Assembly: GCA_002245135.1 (NCBI GenBank)
Contig: NGBS01001184.1
Span: 41,787 to 105,786, forward strand
From: Proteromonas lacertae
Taxonomy: Eukaryota; Sar; Bigyra; Opalinata; Proteromonadidae
DNA: 64,000 bases
Reading direction: 5' to 3'
The first letter of the stretch is position 1. Every line of letters begins with the position of its first letter. The notes below the pieces were generated by a model. It searched no databases and was not told the DNA's origin. It worked only from the letters and a program-made list of their open reading frames with translations. Position numbers and translations under genes: made by a program. This document shows, piece after piece, positions 1-11,830 of this stretch.

Positions 1-2769
1 ATATTGTACAATATAATACCAATTAGTGTATGTAATATCACATTTGTTCTTAAACCATTGTGTTTCTAGTAGAAATGTAATATATGGAAATAAGAATGTC
101 ATTATCATTGTATAACATATATAATATTCTTCAGATGATCGATCGATCTTCGATATAAATAATCTAATCGATTGTGCAAATATCAATGTCAATTCCATCA
201 ACTATATTACATAATATAATATAATTTAAAAAATATATATATACAAATATTATATTTACAGTATAAAACGGAATATAATATTTACAATGATAACATTTTC
301 CAACATAAATTTCATTATATTGAATATTAAATGTGTTAGTAATACCATCATTATAGAAATAATATAAAAATATTATTATAATGGTATAAATTAAAGGTAT
401 TATCAAATACAAATTCATAGACATTGGGAAGTTTTTACCATGATTTCTTCTAACTAAATATCTCGTAGATTGGAATAAAAATGAAATTCCAAACAAATGA
501 CTAACTGTGATGAAGAAATGGTGTAAAAAACAGATAGAATTATCACCTTTATAAAAACACATTATTAGCATATGAATTATTCCAAGTATTACTGATATTA
601 AACTGTATTTGAACATAGGAGGATGTGTGAACATTTGAGGACGCCTATTTATATAATAATAATGAAGAATAAAGAATAAGATATATACTTTCCAAGTTTG
701 AAATAAAATACAATGATATAAACCATCATCAATACTAGCAATGCAATTATAACTATCAAATAATAAAGTACTACAGATTCAGGCTTCTTTTCTTACAAAA
801 ACAAAATTAAAGAAATATATTTGTAATAGAATAGAGAATATTATATATATAAAAAAGATATAATCAATGTCCATTTCCATGAAGATGGATATACCATTGG
901 ACAACCACTTTTACCAGTTATATAATCAATATTACAATTATCCAACCATTCTGGTCCTATAATAGTTGAAACATTATTATTGGTATTCTGTACAACTAAC
1001 AAGGACTTAGCTATATTAAATCCATTATTATTATCTAATCGAATATCACCATAGAATGTAGTCCAAGGAAAACATATTTGTTTTAAGATATTACCAACGC
1101 AATCATCATTAGTAGAACAGATGGATGGATTTCCAACAATCACATTATTTACTATGGAAGTACCACATATACCAAACTTAAAAACTATTTCAAATAAACA
1201 TATAATAATATATAATATATATATATATATATAATATATATATACATGATGTAAATTGTTTGAACAATTCCTTATTGTGAGGTATATGTGTGACACTCAT
1301 TTCTTCATTCTTATCTGTAGCATATTCTATACCCCTTTGAACTAATATACCATTAGCTGAACTGGTTGATATTATATCTAAAAACATATATGATTGAGAG
1401 AATAATTCCTCAATATTCTGTGGTAAGCCATACAATGCTTTATATTCATCTAACTTTGAATATAAATATGTAAAATATTCTTCAGTTGTACCCATATACA
1501 AATCATTTGTTCCAGTTGAATATGACTTATGTATGTTATGATAAGTAATCCAATTTGGATTATCCACAATCACATGATTCACTGAATAATAAACAGCAGT
1601 TCCTGGGCTGAATCTATACTTCTCCATTAACATTAAACTTTTAGTATAATACTCACCTTCCAAGTAATTGATAAATATATTCACATTTTGGTGTTGAAAA
1701 TATTTTATCCAATTTGATATATATTTGGTGGAAGTTATACTATCTGTATCACTCTATTCATAATAATAAATAAAGTTATACAAATGGTATTGTTGGCATT
1801 TCACATGTTTCACCTTCAGGACAATCTTCATCCACTTCACAATTACTTTCATTTACATCATATATCACATTTGAACATCGTCTAATTATATATACCTTAT
1901 GTTTATTAGGAATTAGATAATTATTCATTAAATATTCCCAATCGTGAGCTAATGGATTTAAATTTTTATGATACAACACTCCCACTTTAATTATATTATT
2001 ATCACTCTTAGTTGTTTGAGATTCAAAATCAATATGAAAATCAATAACTTTAAGATAATTTGTGGTAATTGTATCAGATGATGGTAAAGCTGATTTAACA
2101 AATGCATATTCTTTATCATTCTCTACTGAATAATATTGAGATGGTAAAACCATTATATTACATCCATATGAAGTGTTTGATTTTCCTGAAGAAAAAGATT
2201 CATCGAAATATGATATGAGATGAATTATTTTATCTGTTATAACTGTATCATAGGAAGTGAATAGGAAATTTGGTTTGTTCTTTTCTCGAGTACAAATTGA
2301 CTGGATTGTACCTTCTAAATAAGATGCATCTTTTGTACTAGGATCATATTCTGTTTTTAGATCAAGAATCTCTATCTTCACTTTAACTTTTCTATAAAAA
2401 TAAAAATGTTTAATAGATTGAATTTATATACCTTTCATCATTTACACACTCAAAATGTGGGAAATATACACCATGAGCACAAATACCACCATCTTTGTTG
2501 ATCCAATCAGCCCACAACTGCCATCCAATTGCGTTAAATGTATCTAATATAAATAATACAATTATACCCAATGAGTCTGGCTGTGATTTAGTATTAATCA
2601 ACCCAAGTATCCTAACATACTCTACATCGTTTGCAAGACCAGGATCACTGTTATTATAATATTCTGATATAGAATAACATTTAGAAAACTATTACACTAT
2701 AATATAAGCTAATACATATAGAAATAGAAGAAATATTAAATGTTTTGAATGTTTATATATGTGTGTCAT
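1..2769 (-). CDS. Class C GPCR-like receptor with periplasmic-binding-type ectodomain (3' end outside window)
   Basis: Predicted cell-surface receptor. The start at 2769 gives a hydrophobic signal peptide (residues ~10-18) interrupted by a 27-nt intron at 2689-2715. The ectodomain (about 2690-850) carries the GWQLWADWINKDGG motif typical of ANF/Peripla_BP folds and several Cys-rich stretches. A first membrane helix lies near 700-770. It is followed by KRPQMFTHPPMF, like the class C loop after TM1, and further helices (634 to 1) that run open to the window edge. Other introns fit at 2392-2431 (40 nt), 1754-1781 (28 nt), about 1188-1246 and about 658-690. The junction near 780-905 between ectodomain and TM1 is not cleanly resolved: the best donor is GTATATCC at ~897. 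Class C assignment is inferred from domain order and the TM1-loop pattern. An RGS or other C-terminal domain could lie beyond base 1. Confidence 0.6.
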
Positions 2770-2852
2770 TGTAGTAATTGTATTCAGTGATTCAATAATA
2801 TATCATTGAAAATAAATTGAAAAACGAAAATAAACACTCAAGCCTAACTTAA

Positions 2853-3111
2853 ATGTTTGAATGGGATAAGAAGGATATGTAAACCGTGCAGTCATGTAAT
2901 GATAGTTTTATTTGTATGATGAAAACGAACATTGAAAGATATTGTTGTTTATATTATGTAATATTTATGATCAGCATTAAAAGTTGGATTTATTCCTTAT
3001 ATTTGAAGATATTCTTATGCAGTTCATTTAGCAGAAACAGATAATAGAGTAACTCAACATATGTTAAATCTTCCCAACAACATCAACACTAATATATATA
3101 TAGCGAAATGA
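2853..3111 (+). CDS. Possible small spliced gene, unrecognised
   Basis: Opening MFEWDKKD, two introns can be drawn (about 2879-2906 and about 2991-3031) that keep one frame open to a TGA at 3109. The last exon contains HLAETDNRVTQHMLNLP. The product would be about 60 residues. I do not recognise it. Support is only positional: it starts just past a TCAAGCC motif (2838-2844) shared with the divergent receptor gene, and ends 4 bp before the stop of the convergent NDUFB4 gene, which matches the packing seen elsewhere here. It may instead be part of a transcript leader or chance. Confidence 0.3.
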
Positions 3112-3115
3112 ATAA

Positions 3116-3420
3116 TTACAAAAACTCTTCTTTACCACCTCTTTCTGCATTATCATGTACCTAAAAGAATATTAAGATAATCATACTAACTCATGATGAC
3201 AAACACGGTAAATACAGTATGGAATAATAACTAAACCAACAGCGATGCTTACTACGTGTTTTCTATTCCATGTCCAACGTTTGTAGATATTCTCTTTCAA
3301 GCCGTTATACTCTTCAATGTACTCGTTAGTATGTGTTGATCTACGAATAACACCAGATGAACGAGCAAGGGCTGGTACTCTTCTTGATAGTTTTGACACT
3401 GAACGTAAGGCGAATGACAT
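3116..3420 (-). CDS. NDUFB4: Complex I accessory subunit NDUFB4/B15-like
   Basis: About 92 residues after removing a 26-nt intron near 3160-3185. The N-terminus is rich in Arg and Ser (RSVSKLSRRVPALARSS), as in a mitochondrial presequence. The core has the family layout: a Tyr/Glu-rich helix, an aromatic-basic YKRWTWNRKH segment, one transmembrane helix, then a short matrix tail ending GGKEEFL. This matches what I recall of the plant B15 homologue (a WTRR-type motif before the helix and a short basic tail ending in FL). Role in the family: accessory membrane-arm subunit of NADH:ubiquinone oxidoreductase. It shares a 55-bp promoter with the divergent LeuRS gene. Confidence 0.72.
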
Positions 3421-3475
3421 TTTATAAACTAAAAAACCTTTTGAAAATAGTTTGGCTTGATTCTTATTTTTAAAA
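3421..3475. promoter_or_regulatory. Divergent promoter NDUFB4/LeuRS with GGCTTGA
   Basis: Only 55 bp separate the two start codons, so this interval must serve both genes. It contains GGCTTGA at 3454-3460 and a TTTTGAAAATAG stretch. GGCTTGA or its complement recurs in several other promoters in the window. Confidence 0.45.
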
Positions 3476-6269
3476 ATGTTAAATACTTCATTATCACAAA
3501 GATATATAAGGAGAACATTATGCAAATCCTTTTCTACATACAATTACAGTGTTATAGAGAAGAAATGGAAAGATAGAGTTATAAATCCCAAATCCCCAAC
3601 ACAGAATGGAAAGAATTTCTATGTATTATCTATGTTCCCTTATCCATCTGGTAAATTGCATTTAGGTCATACAAGAGTGTATTTATTCTCATTTTTTGAT
3701 ATTTTAGTTATTCGACATGTGATGTAATAGCAAGATACTATCGTCAGAAAGGATATAAAGTGAAAAATCCAATTGGATGGGATTCATTTGGTTTGCCAGC
3801 TGAAAATGCAGCAATATCTCACAATATATCACCAGAAAAATGGACAAATAGTAATATTAAAGTAATGAGAGATGGATTATATGAAATGGGTATATCATTC
3901 GATTATGATGATGAAATTATGACTTCATCTCCTCTCTACTACCACTGGACACAATGGCTATTTATACAATTATTCAAAAATGGATTAGCCTATCAAAAAG
4001 AAGGAATAGTAAACTGGGATCCAGTTGATAAGACAGTATTAGCTGATGAACAAGTCGATGAAGAAGGCAGATCGTGGAGATCAGGAGCATTGATTGAAAA
4101 GAAATCTCAAATGCAATGGTACTTCAGTATAACGAAATATGCAAGTCGATTGAAAAATGATTTAGAAAAACTGAAAGAATGGCCTGAAATAGTAAAAAAT
4201 ATACAAAAAGGATGGATTGGTGAAAGTAAAGGAGCTAATATCAAGTTCAAGTTCACAGGAAGTGAAAAAGATTTCATTACTGTTTATACTACAAGATTAG
4301 ACACATTATATGGAGTTACCTTCATTGCAATTTCACCTTATCATCCTTATGTAGATTATATATTAAAAACACATGATAGAGATACTAAGAGATTGATATA
4401 TGATATAAGAAATAGTATTTCAACTGATAGTGGAATGCAATTAAAAGGATATAAAACTCCATCAACATTATTAAATCCAATTACAAGTATATCTTTATAT
4501 ATTATATATTTGTTGTTTTTTAAATATATAGATGAAGAAATACCATTATATATTGCTAATTATGTTGTCGATACATATGCTACTCAAGCAATAATGGGAT
4601 GTCCAGGACATGATCTGAGAGATTATGAATTTGCCAAATTATACAATATACCTATTAAAACAGTAGTGAAAGGAAATAAAATACCACAACCTAATGAAGG
4701 AATATTGACAAACAGTGGTGAATATACAAGTATAATGTTATTAATTATTAATAGATTTAACTTCAAAAGAAGCCAAGAAAAGAATGATGAAAGAATTAGT
4801 TAACAAGAATTTAGGTGAATCTAAAATAAAGTATATAATATATATATATATATATATTAAATGTTTTGTATAGTTATCGTTTACATGATTGGTCAGTTTC
4901 TCGTCAAAGATATTGGGGTGTACCAATTCCCATTGTTCATTGTCACAACTGTGGAGCAGTTCCAGTTCCAGAGAGTGAATTACCATTATTATTACCAAAT
5001 CTGTTCAAAGATCAAGATATCAATACATTGAAGAATAGAAGTCCATTACATACTGAAAAATGGAGAAAAACAAAGTGTCCAAAATGTGGTGGTGATGCTT
5101 TCAGAGATACTGACACTTTAGACACATTTGTTGATTCATCTTGGTATTATTTACGATATCATAGTTCACATGATGAAAATCAAATATTTGATAGTAAAAT
5201 AGCTAATAAATGTGGAGCAGTGAATATATATATTGGTGGAATTGAACATGCTTATCAACACTTATTATATTCCAGATTTATACATAAATTCTTGTATGAT
5301 TTGAAATTGATAAATTTTGATGAACCTTTTTTGAAGTTACTTACTCCAGGTATTCTTCGATCTACTTCTTATAAATCAAAATCTACTGGATTATATTTAA
5401 GTCCATCCTCAGCTAGTGCAATAAGTAAAGATGACTTAATAATCCAAATGGAAAAGATGTCTAAATCTAAACTGAATGGTATTAAACCAAAGTTAATAAT
5501 CAGTCAATATGGTGTGGATGTATTGAGATTGTCAATATTATTCGCTGCTCCAATTGATAGAGTATTAGATTGGCAACCACAAATACCATTATCACAAGTA
5601 TAAATTTATTAATATATATATATATATATATATATATAATAATTATTATTATAGTTGAGATGGTTGAATAAAATAAATGAATTAGTAGAAAGTGTAAAGA
5701 AAGAAAGAGAAGAAATTAAAAATAAAAAGAAGAATAACACAATGCTTTTAGCTGAAAAATATAAATTAGAAACAATTAAGAATGAGACTATTAAAACAGT
5801 TACTGATTATTTCGAAATGCAATCATTTCATACTGCTATTGCTAGTTTAATGAAATATTTTAATAATTTGGTTGATTTGAAAAAGTATTGTTCCACTGAT
5901 GAATATGTTGATGCTTTAAAGATATTTTTCCAATTATTATATCCATTAGCTCCACATATTTCATTAGAAATGTTTAATCAGTTGAAAAATGTTTCTGATA
6001 AAGAAGTAGATGAGATTGTATATTTTAATATATATATTTATATACTATAATAGAGTTGGCCTAAGAGTAAAAAACTTTTAACAAAGTTAATACTTGTTGA
6101 ATTGAATGGTAAAGTGAAGTATAGTGAAAAATGTAATGAAAATTTGAGTAATGAAGAGTATGTAAATAAATATGAAAGTAAAATAAGTAAAGATGTTGAA
6201 GGAAAGGAAAAGAAAGTGATGGTAATACACAAATTGAATAAGGTGATAATTAATTATATTATTCATTAA
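3476..6269 (+). CDS. LARS2: Leucyl-tRNA synthetase, bacterial/mitochondrial type
   Basis: Charges tRNA-Leu, almost certainly in the mitochondrion: the N-terminus (RYIRRTLCKSFSTYN) looks like a presequence and the core is of bacterial type. After splicing it has about 850 residues. Visible landmarks: MFPYPSGKLHLGHTR (the HIGH box), NPIGWDSFGLPAENAA, an editing (CP1) domain with a PGHDLRDYEFA motif, YRLHDWSVSRQRYWG, MEKMSKSK (KMSKS box) and an anticodon-binding helical C-terminus. Six introns fit: 3679-3707, 4487-4531, 4730-4754, 4831-4873, 5598-5654 and 6018-6053 (25-57 nt). The 45-nt one has no stop and is a multiple of three, so naive calling would read through it. Its stop (6267-6269) abuts the stop of the convergent pseudogene. 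Confidence 0.93.
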
Positions 6270-7762
6270 CTATTTAATATTGAAGAATTTTTTTGATAAT
6301 TCTTTCTTTTCTTTTTCAGATATTCCATCCAATTTGATTATTCTATCAATTGATAAAAATGTTTCTAAAAATGATTTTAATTCTGATTTATTCATATCTT
6401 GTTTTACTGTTATTGATAATTCTTCTAAACAATCAAAGATTTCTTCATTTTCTTTCATTAATCTTAATTCTCTATCATCTAACACATTTCCTGATAAATT
6501 GAGATTCCATAATGGTTTATAATCTTTTAATCTTTCTATTAACATTTTCAATCCTTTTTCACTCATGCCAATATCTAATTAAATAACATAATCATAATAT
6601 ACTGCATAAATTATCATACTCAAACATATAAAAATATTTACATATTATCTCAATTCCTTCATCTCCAATTGGATTATTAAATATTGATATATGCTTTGAT
6701 TCTTCTGATGATAAAGATTCTGCTAATTCTCTCAATCCTTTGGAAGTAATATTATTATTAGACAAATCAAGATATTCGTAATCAATCTGTTTAATTAATA
6801 AAATATGAGAATCATTAATATTTAAATCTATTTCAATTTATATATGTAATAAATACTTGAAAAATCATAATCTAAACTATAATCACATCTTTTCTTTTTA
6901 ACACAATAATCCAAATAATATTCCAATTCTTCATTTGTCCATGATGAACATTTCATTTGAATAAATGGATTGCATTGATACAAACCTATTGAAAATGATT
7001 TTGTACAAATTGATTTCAATCCATTCATTCTGATGTTATTTTCATTTAGAAATATTCTGTTATACATTTTTATTGAATCAATTCTATAATTATTGGATAA
7101 TAATTCTACACTTTTATCGTCTATTGAGATGTTACTCAAATCTACCAATTGACCAAATCGCACTTTTCTCATTACACTCTAATCCTTTCAATTCTTCTGG
7201 GCTTGAAAAGTACCTATCATATATTTGCATTTCCTCCTCTCTTCTTAGCTTGTTTAAGAATAAATCACATAACTTTATGCTATTATCTTCTTCATATATT
7301 ACGTTACTACTTTTCAAATTACTAATCATTATATCATATTCATTCAATATCATCAAAGCATCACATATTGAACTTATCATATTATAAATATCACCGTTAG
7401 ATAAGAATTTACTCTGGATTATCTCTTCTAAATCTCTGAAATAATATTCTCTTGATATTATCACATATTTACTATAACTAATCATCTGTAAACTTTTAGA
7501 AGGAAAGACAAAGGATTTACAATAATCTAACACTAATGAGAGATTCTCTGAGAATTTCAATACCTTCTTTTCTTTTATTTCACCCAAATTTAGTACCTTC
7601 ACCACTTTAATATCATTCTCATGTTGAACCACCAATTTTACTTCATTATCTCCTTTTTCTACCCTTTCTTTTATCTAAAATATAAACATTTAAAAATATC
7701 TCTGATTCAGAGGGTAATATTGACGATAACACTTTGGATATGTAAGATTTTAAGCAAAACAT
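6270..7762 (-). pseudogene. Truncated pseudokinase-LRR paralogue of the gene at 52.7-56.0 kb
   Basis: The 5' part aligns closely with the kinase-like N-lobe of the 52678-55979 gene (ISNLKSSN, KLCDL, SSPEELKGLEC, IWSIG). The 3' part aligns with its last leucine-rich repeats (SIDDKSVELL, QMKCSSWTNEELEYYLDY, NDSHIL, NNPIGDEG) and its C-terminal tail (LSKKFFNIK versus LSQFINIK). At about 7145-7172 the two parts are joined directly. Roughly 1.8 kb present in the intact copy, covering the kinase C-lobe and the first repeats, is missing, and the reading frame changes at the junction. The first intron (about 7672-7697) also lacks a GT donor where the paralogue has one. The 3' introns are still well formed, for example the 29-nt one at about 6824-6852. 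Best read as a young pseudogene made by an internal deletion. Confidence 0.75.
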
Positions 7763-7777
7763 TTTCAAACTTGTTTG
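7760..7777 (-). promoter_or_regulatory. CAAACAAGTTTGAAAATG start context shared with paralogue
   Basis: On the minus strand the bases leading into the pseudogene start codon are identical over 18 bp to 52663-52680 in front of the intact paralogue. The core CAAAC/GTTTG is palindromic. Either a conserved core promoter element or simply recent common ancestry. Confidence 0.45.
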
Positions 7778-7877
7778 ATTATCTAAAATAATAACCGTTT
7801 TATATCATTTTAAAACGACTATATTTATAATTAATTTTAAACATAAAAATCATTAAATAATATAACATTCAACAAAA

Positions 7878-8866
7878 TTATGAAGTAATAAATGCTAACT
7901 TCTCTGCAACCATCAACTGAGTCTTTGTCAAATTAGATAAATACACAACCATCAACAAATCTTGTATACTATTCTTGTATGAGGTCTTAAACTCATCTAA
8001 GTTAATTCTTGGTATAGCATTCAACGCATCAATTATTTCTCTACCAATTTCCTCATCACCTTGAATTTCGTGATTATTCACCTTCTTTACATATGTCAAA
8101 CATTCATCTAATAATTTCTTAATCTATTAATATGTTAATATTAATAATATACTTTTTCAATACTAATTTGTAACACTTCCCTTATATTCATAATTTCTTC
8201 TTTTGCTACCATAGTTTCACTTTTCTCATCATCTCTAATCATGGCATCTACAGCTAAAACTTCAGATAAATCCTGACTAAAGGAAATTTCAAGTTGATGG
8301 AATTGAACTCCAAGTGATTTTTGATTGAGTAAAAGTGGTCTGGATATATATGATTTAATATTAAGCTTATCTGACGTTAATGTAGTATCAACAACTAATA
8401 TCAACTATATACAAATAGAAATTAATAACAAAAAAAGTATACAGAAGAAGGAAATCGTTTTTCATAGTACTCATGGATTGAACATGATTGAATTGATAAA
8501 TGTTGAGCAGAATTTCCTGTTGTAAACCAACCGATTACTTGTTCTTTTGGATTAACTTTTAAATGCATTTGTTCCATCTGTTCTGCATAATCTTTTGGAA
8601 ATACAAACACCTTGTATAATATAAATGAATAAAGAATTATACTCCATCTACTTCTCTAGCAGGTACTGCAAAACAATTTCTTATTTCATATACATCATCA
8701 CTATAATAGCCTAATAATGTACCTACATGAATATCAGAGTAAAATATATACCAAATGCTCGATCTCTATCAGTTCCTCTACGAATATGATAGTCTAATAT
8801 AGAGAATATAACAGATGGGCTTAAAATCACTTTAGGGTGCTTATTAATGATATTAGAACTTGACAT
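7878..8866 (-). CDS. EIF3F: Translation initiation factor eIF3 subunit F
   Basis: MPN-fold subunit of the eIF3 complex, about 286 residues. Exon 1 reads HPKVILSPSVIFSILDY; later come DRDRAFGTLLGYY, CFAVPAREVDGVFVFPKDYA and QVIGWFTTG, then the C-terminal helices ending LSNLTKTQLMVAEKLAFI. The JAMM metal-binding HxH is absent, as expected for this non-catalytic MPN protein. Four introns of 29-38 nt fit, e.g. 8124-8152. The start at 8866 lies 91 bp from the divergent MYND gene. Confidence 0.93.
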
Positions 8867-8957
8867 TTCTATCAAAATGCAAAAAGAGGCTTGAATAATT
8901 ACAAGCTATTTTCTTTTTCTTTTTTATCTTTTCTCTTAATCAATACAGTATTTGTAT
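8867..8957. promoter_or_regulatory. Divergent promoter eIF3f/MYND gene with GGCTTGA
   Basis: 91 bp between two start codons, with GGCTTGA at 8888-8894 followed by a pyrimidine-rich stretch on the plus strand (8908-8938). It must serve both genes. Confidence 0.4.
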
Positions 8958-11483
8958 ATGTATTGTGCATATTGTGGAAAAGAAGGCCATAAAAGATGTA
9001 GTAGATGTAAAAGTGTAACATATTGCAGTTCCGATTGTCAAAAAGCACATTGGAAACAACATAAAGGAGAATGCAAATTATTAGCAAAACCTATTGCTTC
9101 TAATAAAACTATAAGTGAATTAGAGGATGAAATTAAAGTATTTTTGTTTTATTTATTTTAGAAAGCTGAAATAGAATTACGAAAAGCAACAGAATTGCAA
9201 CAAGAATCTATAAAGAAATACGAAGAAGCAAGAAAAGAGGCAAACATAGATGATGGAAAAGAATATAGTTATATTCCTCCAGCACCGTCAATAGAACCAA
9301 CTACTAAAGCTCCATCTGACCCAAAAGAACTGTTGTCTTATGCAAGAGAAACAACAGAATCATTGAAATCTGTTGAGAAAACTTTAAATGAAACAACAAA
9401 TAAATGTAGTACATTAAAGACATCTTTATCTGAATATAATAAAAATGGAATAATAATTGATAATATAGAAAAATCAATGCAAAAATCACTGGTGAATGAA
9501 ATAGAGGATAATGAAATTTATGAAAAATCAAACTATTACAATTGGTCACAAAATGTATATAATAGTTAATAATTCATTTTAATAGCATAGTGATATAACA
9601 ATGGTAATTGAAATTCCACATAAAGTCAATAAGAGAGATATAAACATTCAGTTTAGTGATAAATATGTAAAAATAGAAAGTAAAGATATTCATATAGAAG
9701 GTGAATTACTGAATAGAATTAATACTTCCAACTGCTTATGGGGAATTGATGATAATGGATTATTGATTGTTACTATTAATAAATATAAGAATGAAATATG
9801 GCCAAGATTGTTTAAGAATGATAAGAATGAAAAAATACAAAACAATAAACAAGGGAATAAAGATATACCAAAAACGAATGTATTATGTATTATAATTATA
9901 TAAATAATAGAAGAATATGAAATTAATTGAAGGATGTAATATATCAGGACCATTATATTGTATAAGAGGAAATGAAATAAGTGTAGAATATAATATAAAC
10001 AACTTTGAACCAAAAGATAGAGATTTTATTGGATTATATAATTTTCATGAAAAAGACAATGACAATTTCATTGATAGTGGATGGTGTGATGGGAATAAAA
10101 GAGGTGAAGTAATGTTGAATATTCCAGAATATTTAGAAGAAGGAAATTATGAAGTATTTATATATATATATATATATATATATCATTATTAGATTCGTTA
10201 TATATCTAGTAGTAATGATATAATCTGTTTTTACATTATTAAAGTAATGAATGGATCAACAGTTGATAAAGATGAATCAGTACTAGTAGAACATATTGAT
10301 TATTTAGTTGAGAATGTTATAAATTTACAATGTTATAATATGTATATATAGAGGAATGAATTATTCTTAATAGTTATATAAAATGTGAGAATAACAGTAA
10401 GAAATGTGAAATTTTATATGAGAAAAAGATATGTAAATTTCATTATTCAGATAATACAAAGAAGAGTTATACAATTGAGATTAAATTAGATATTGATATT
10501 AACATCAGTAAAAGCATATGTGAATTTACAGTATAATAATAATAATTATATAAATACATATATGAATAGAATTCATTTATAATTATCAAATTGCCTTATG
10601 AAGTTAAAAAGACTGATCATTTCATTAATTCACTTGAAATAGTATATATATGTTTTTACTTATGTATTTAATATTAATTAGAATGATATAATGCCAAGTG
10701 ATATTATTGATGATAAATGTTTCATATGTAATGATTGTAATTCAATAATTATATCAGAGAATCAAATAAAAAATCATAAAATCATTCCATCTAGTCATTT
10801 TATTGAGTTTTTACCTTATATATTTTGTGAAGGAGAATTACCAGAATGTTTTAGTAATGTATATATATCATCTATCTATTAATTGCTAATAGATTGATGA
10901 TTGTTATAAAAGCATAAAAGACACTCAAGTTATAAGTGATTATTATATAATTATCAATGAATCTAACATTACAAGTGGTTCTTTAGAATATAAAGATAAT
11001 ACAATCTACTGTAAAAAGTGTAATAATCCATTAGGATATAAAGATAAAGAAGATTTGATATTTTATAAGAGTGAAATACATAATAATATTGATGATGATG
11101 AAAAACATCATAATTTAACAATAAGTAAAATTATAGCAAGAGAATTGTTACAAATGATTGAAAATGAAAATATATACTATTATATAATAAAAGAAAGTGA
11201 TGATAATAGTATTAAAGATGATATAAGGATTTTAACTCTGTTTATATTGAATAAAAACATTAAAGTAGGAAAGAATGATGAAACTTTAAGATCATCTTTA
11301 AAGATAAAATATAATTGCTATATAAATCCTTCTAAAGAAATATTAGAGAAATGGAATAATAAACTACCTACACACTCGTTACAATTACCAAAAAAGCATT
11401 TTGATTCAATTTTGGGTGATTTAATGAATTTGGCAGATTATCTTCCAAAAGATAAGATGAAGATAGGATATTTGTTTATTTGA
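8958..11483 (+). CDS. MYND zinc finger / CS domain / SKICH-like / HECT_2 (UBE3D-like) multidomain protein
   Basis: About 750 residues across nine exons. N-terminus: a complete MYND finger (CAYCGKEGHKRCSRC, then YCSSDC, H and C). Next a coiled coil, then a CS/p23-like domain (YNWSQN, IHIEGELL, WPRLFK) that is only complete after removing the intron at 9555-9585. Next a SKICH-like beta domain (DFIGLY ... EGNYEIRY). Last a Cys-paired region (CFICNDC, YCKKCNNPLGYKDKEDL) resembling the HECT-like E3 family of UBE3D. Introns: 9138-9161 (24 nt), 9555-9585, 9880-9910, 10154-10192, 10342-10373, 10531-10569, 10642-10681, 10859-10892. Phases agree at every junction, which argues for one gene. A split at 9880-9916 into two tandem genes is the main alternative. 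A ubiquitin-ligase or cochaperone role is inferred from the domains only. Confidence 0.6.
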
Positions 11484-11830
11484 TGAAAATAATTGAATTA
11501 ATTCTTAATATTTACTGATTATTGTTTAATTTTTCATTTTTTTGAACCTGCATAAGTAATTATACATATAAACATCAAACTTCTATATAGATGTGTTAAT
11601 ATATACATTAAAATCAATGAAAAGGACAAATTACCTTTATGCAATAATTTCACAAATGAACATGATGTAATATATCCCAATATACAACACATTGCTTGAT
11701 ACATTTTTATATTGTTAACTCTTTATACTGGTAGAGAAAAAACACTTCAAAAATATTGGTAAATTTTTGTGTAATTATGACAATTGTGAAGTAATTGACA
11801 ATCAATCTTTAAAAATCTTTGGATTTCTCA
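11484..11830. other. Intergenic; possible tiny membrane-protein ORF on minus strand
   Basis: 347 bp between two plus-strand genes. The only thing seen is a minus-strand reading (ATG at 11704, intron about 11548-11634, stop at 11534) that would give about 27 residues with one hydrophobic helix (MYQAMCCILGYITSC...). The proposed intron is longer than most here and starts GTAATT, so this may be chance. Confidence 0.2.

Noticed and set aside
3476-3727. Plus-strand ORF reading through the first LeuRS intron
   Set aside because: The LeuRS signature region is only restored by removing 3679-3707; the read-through end is intron translation.
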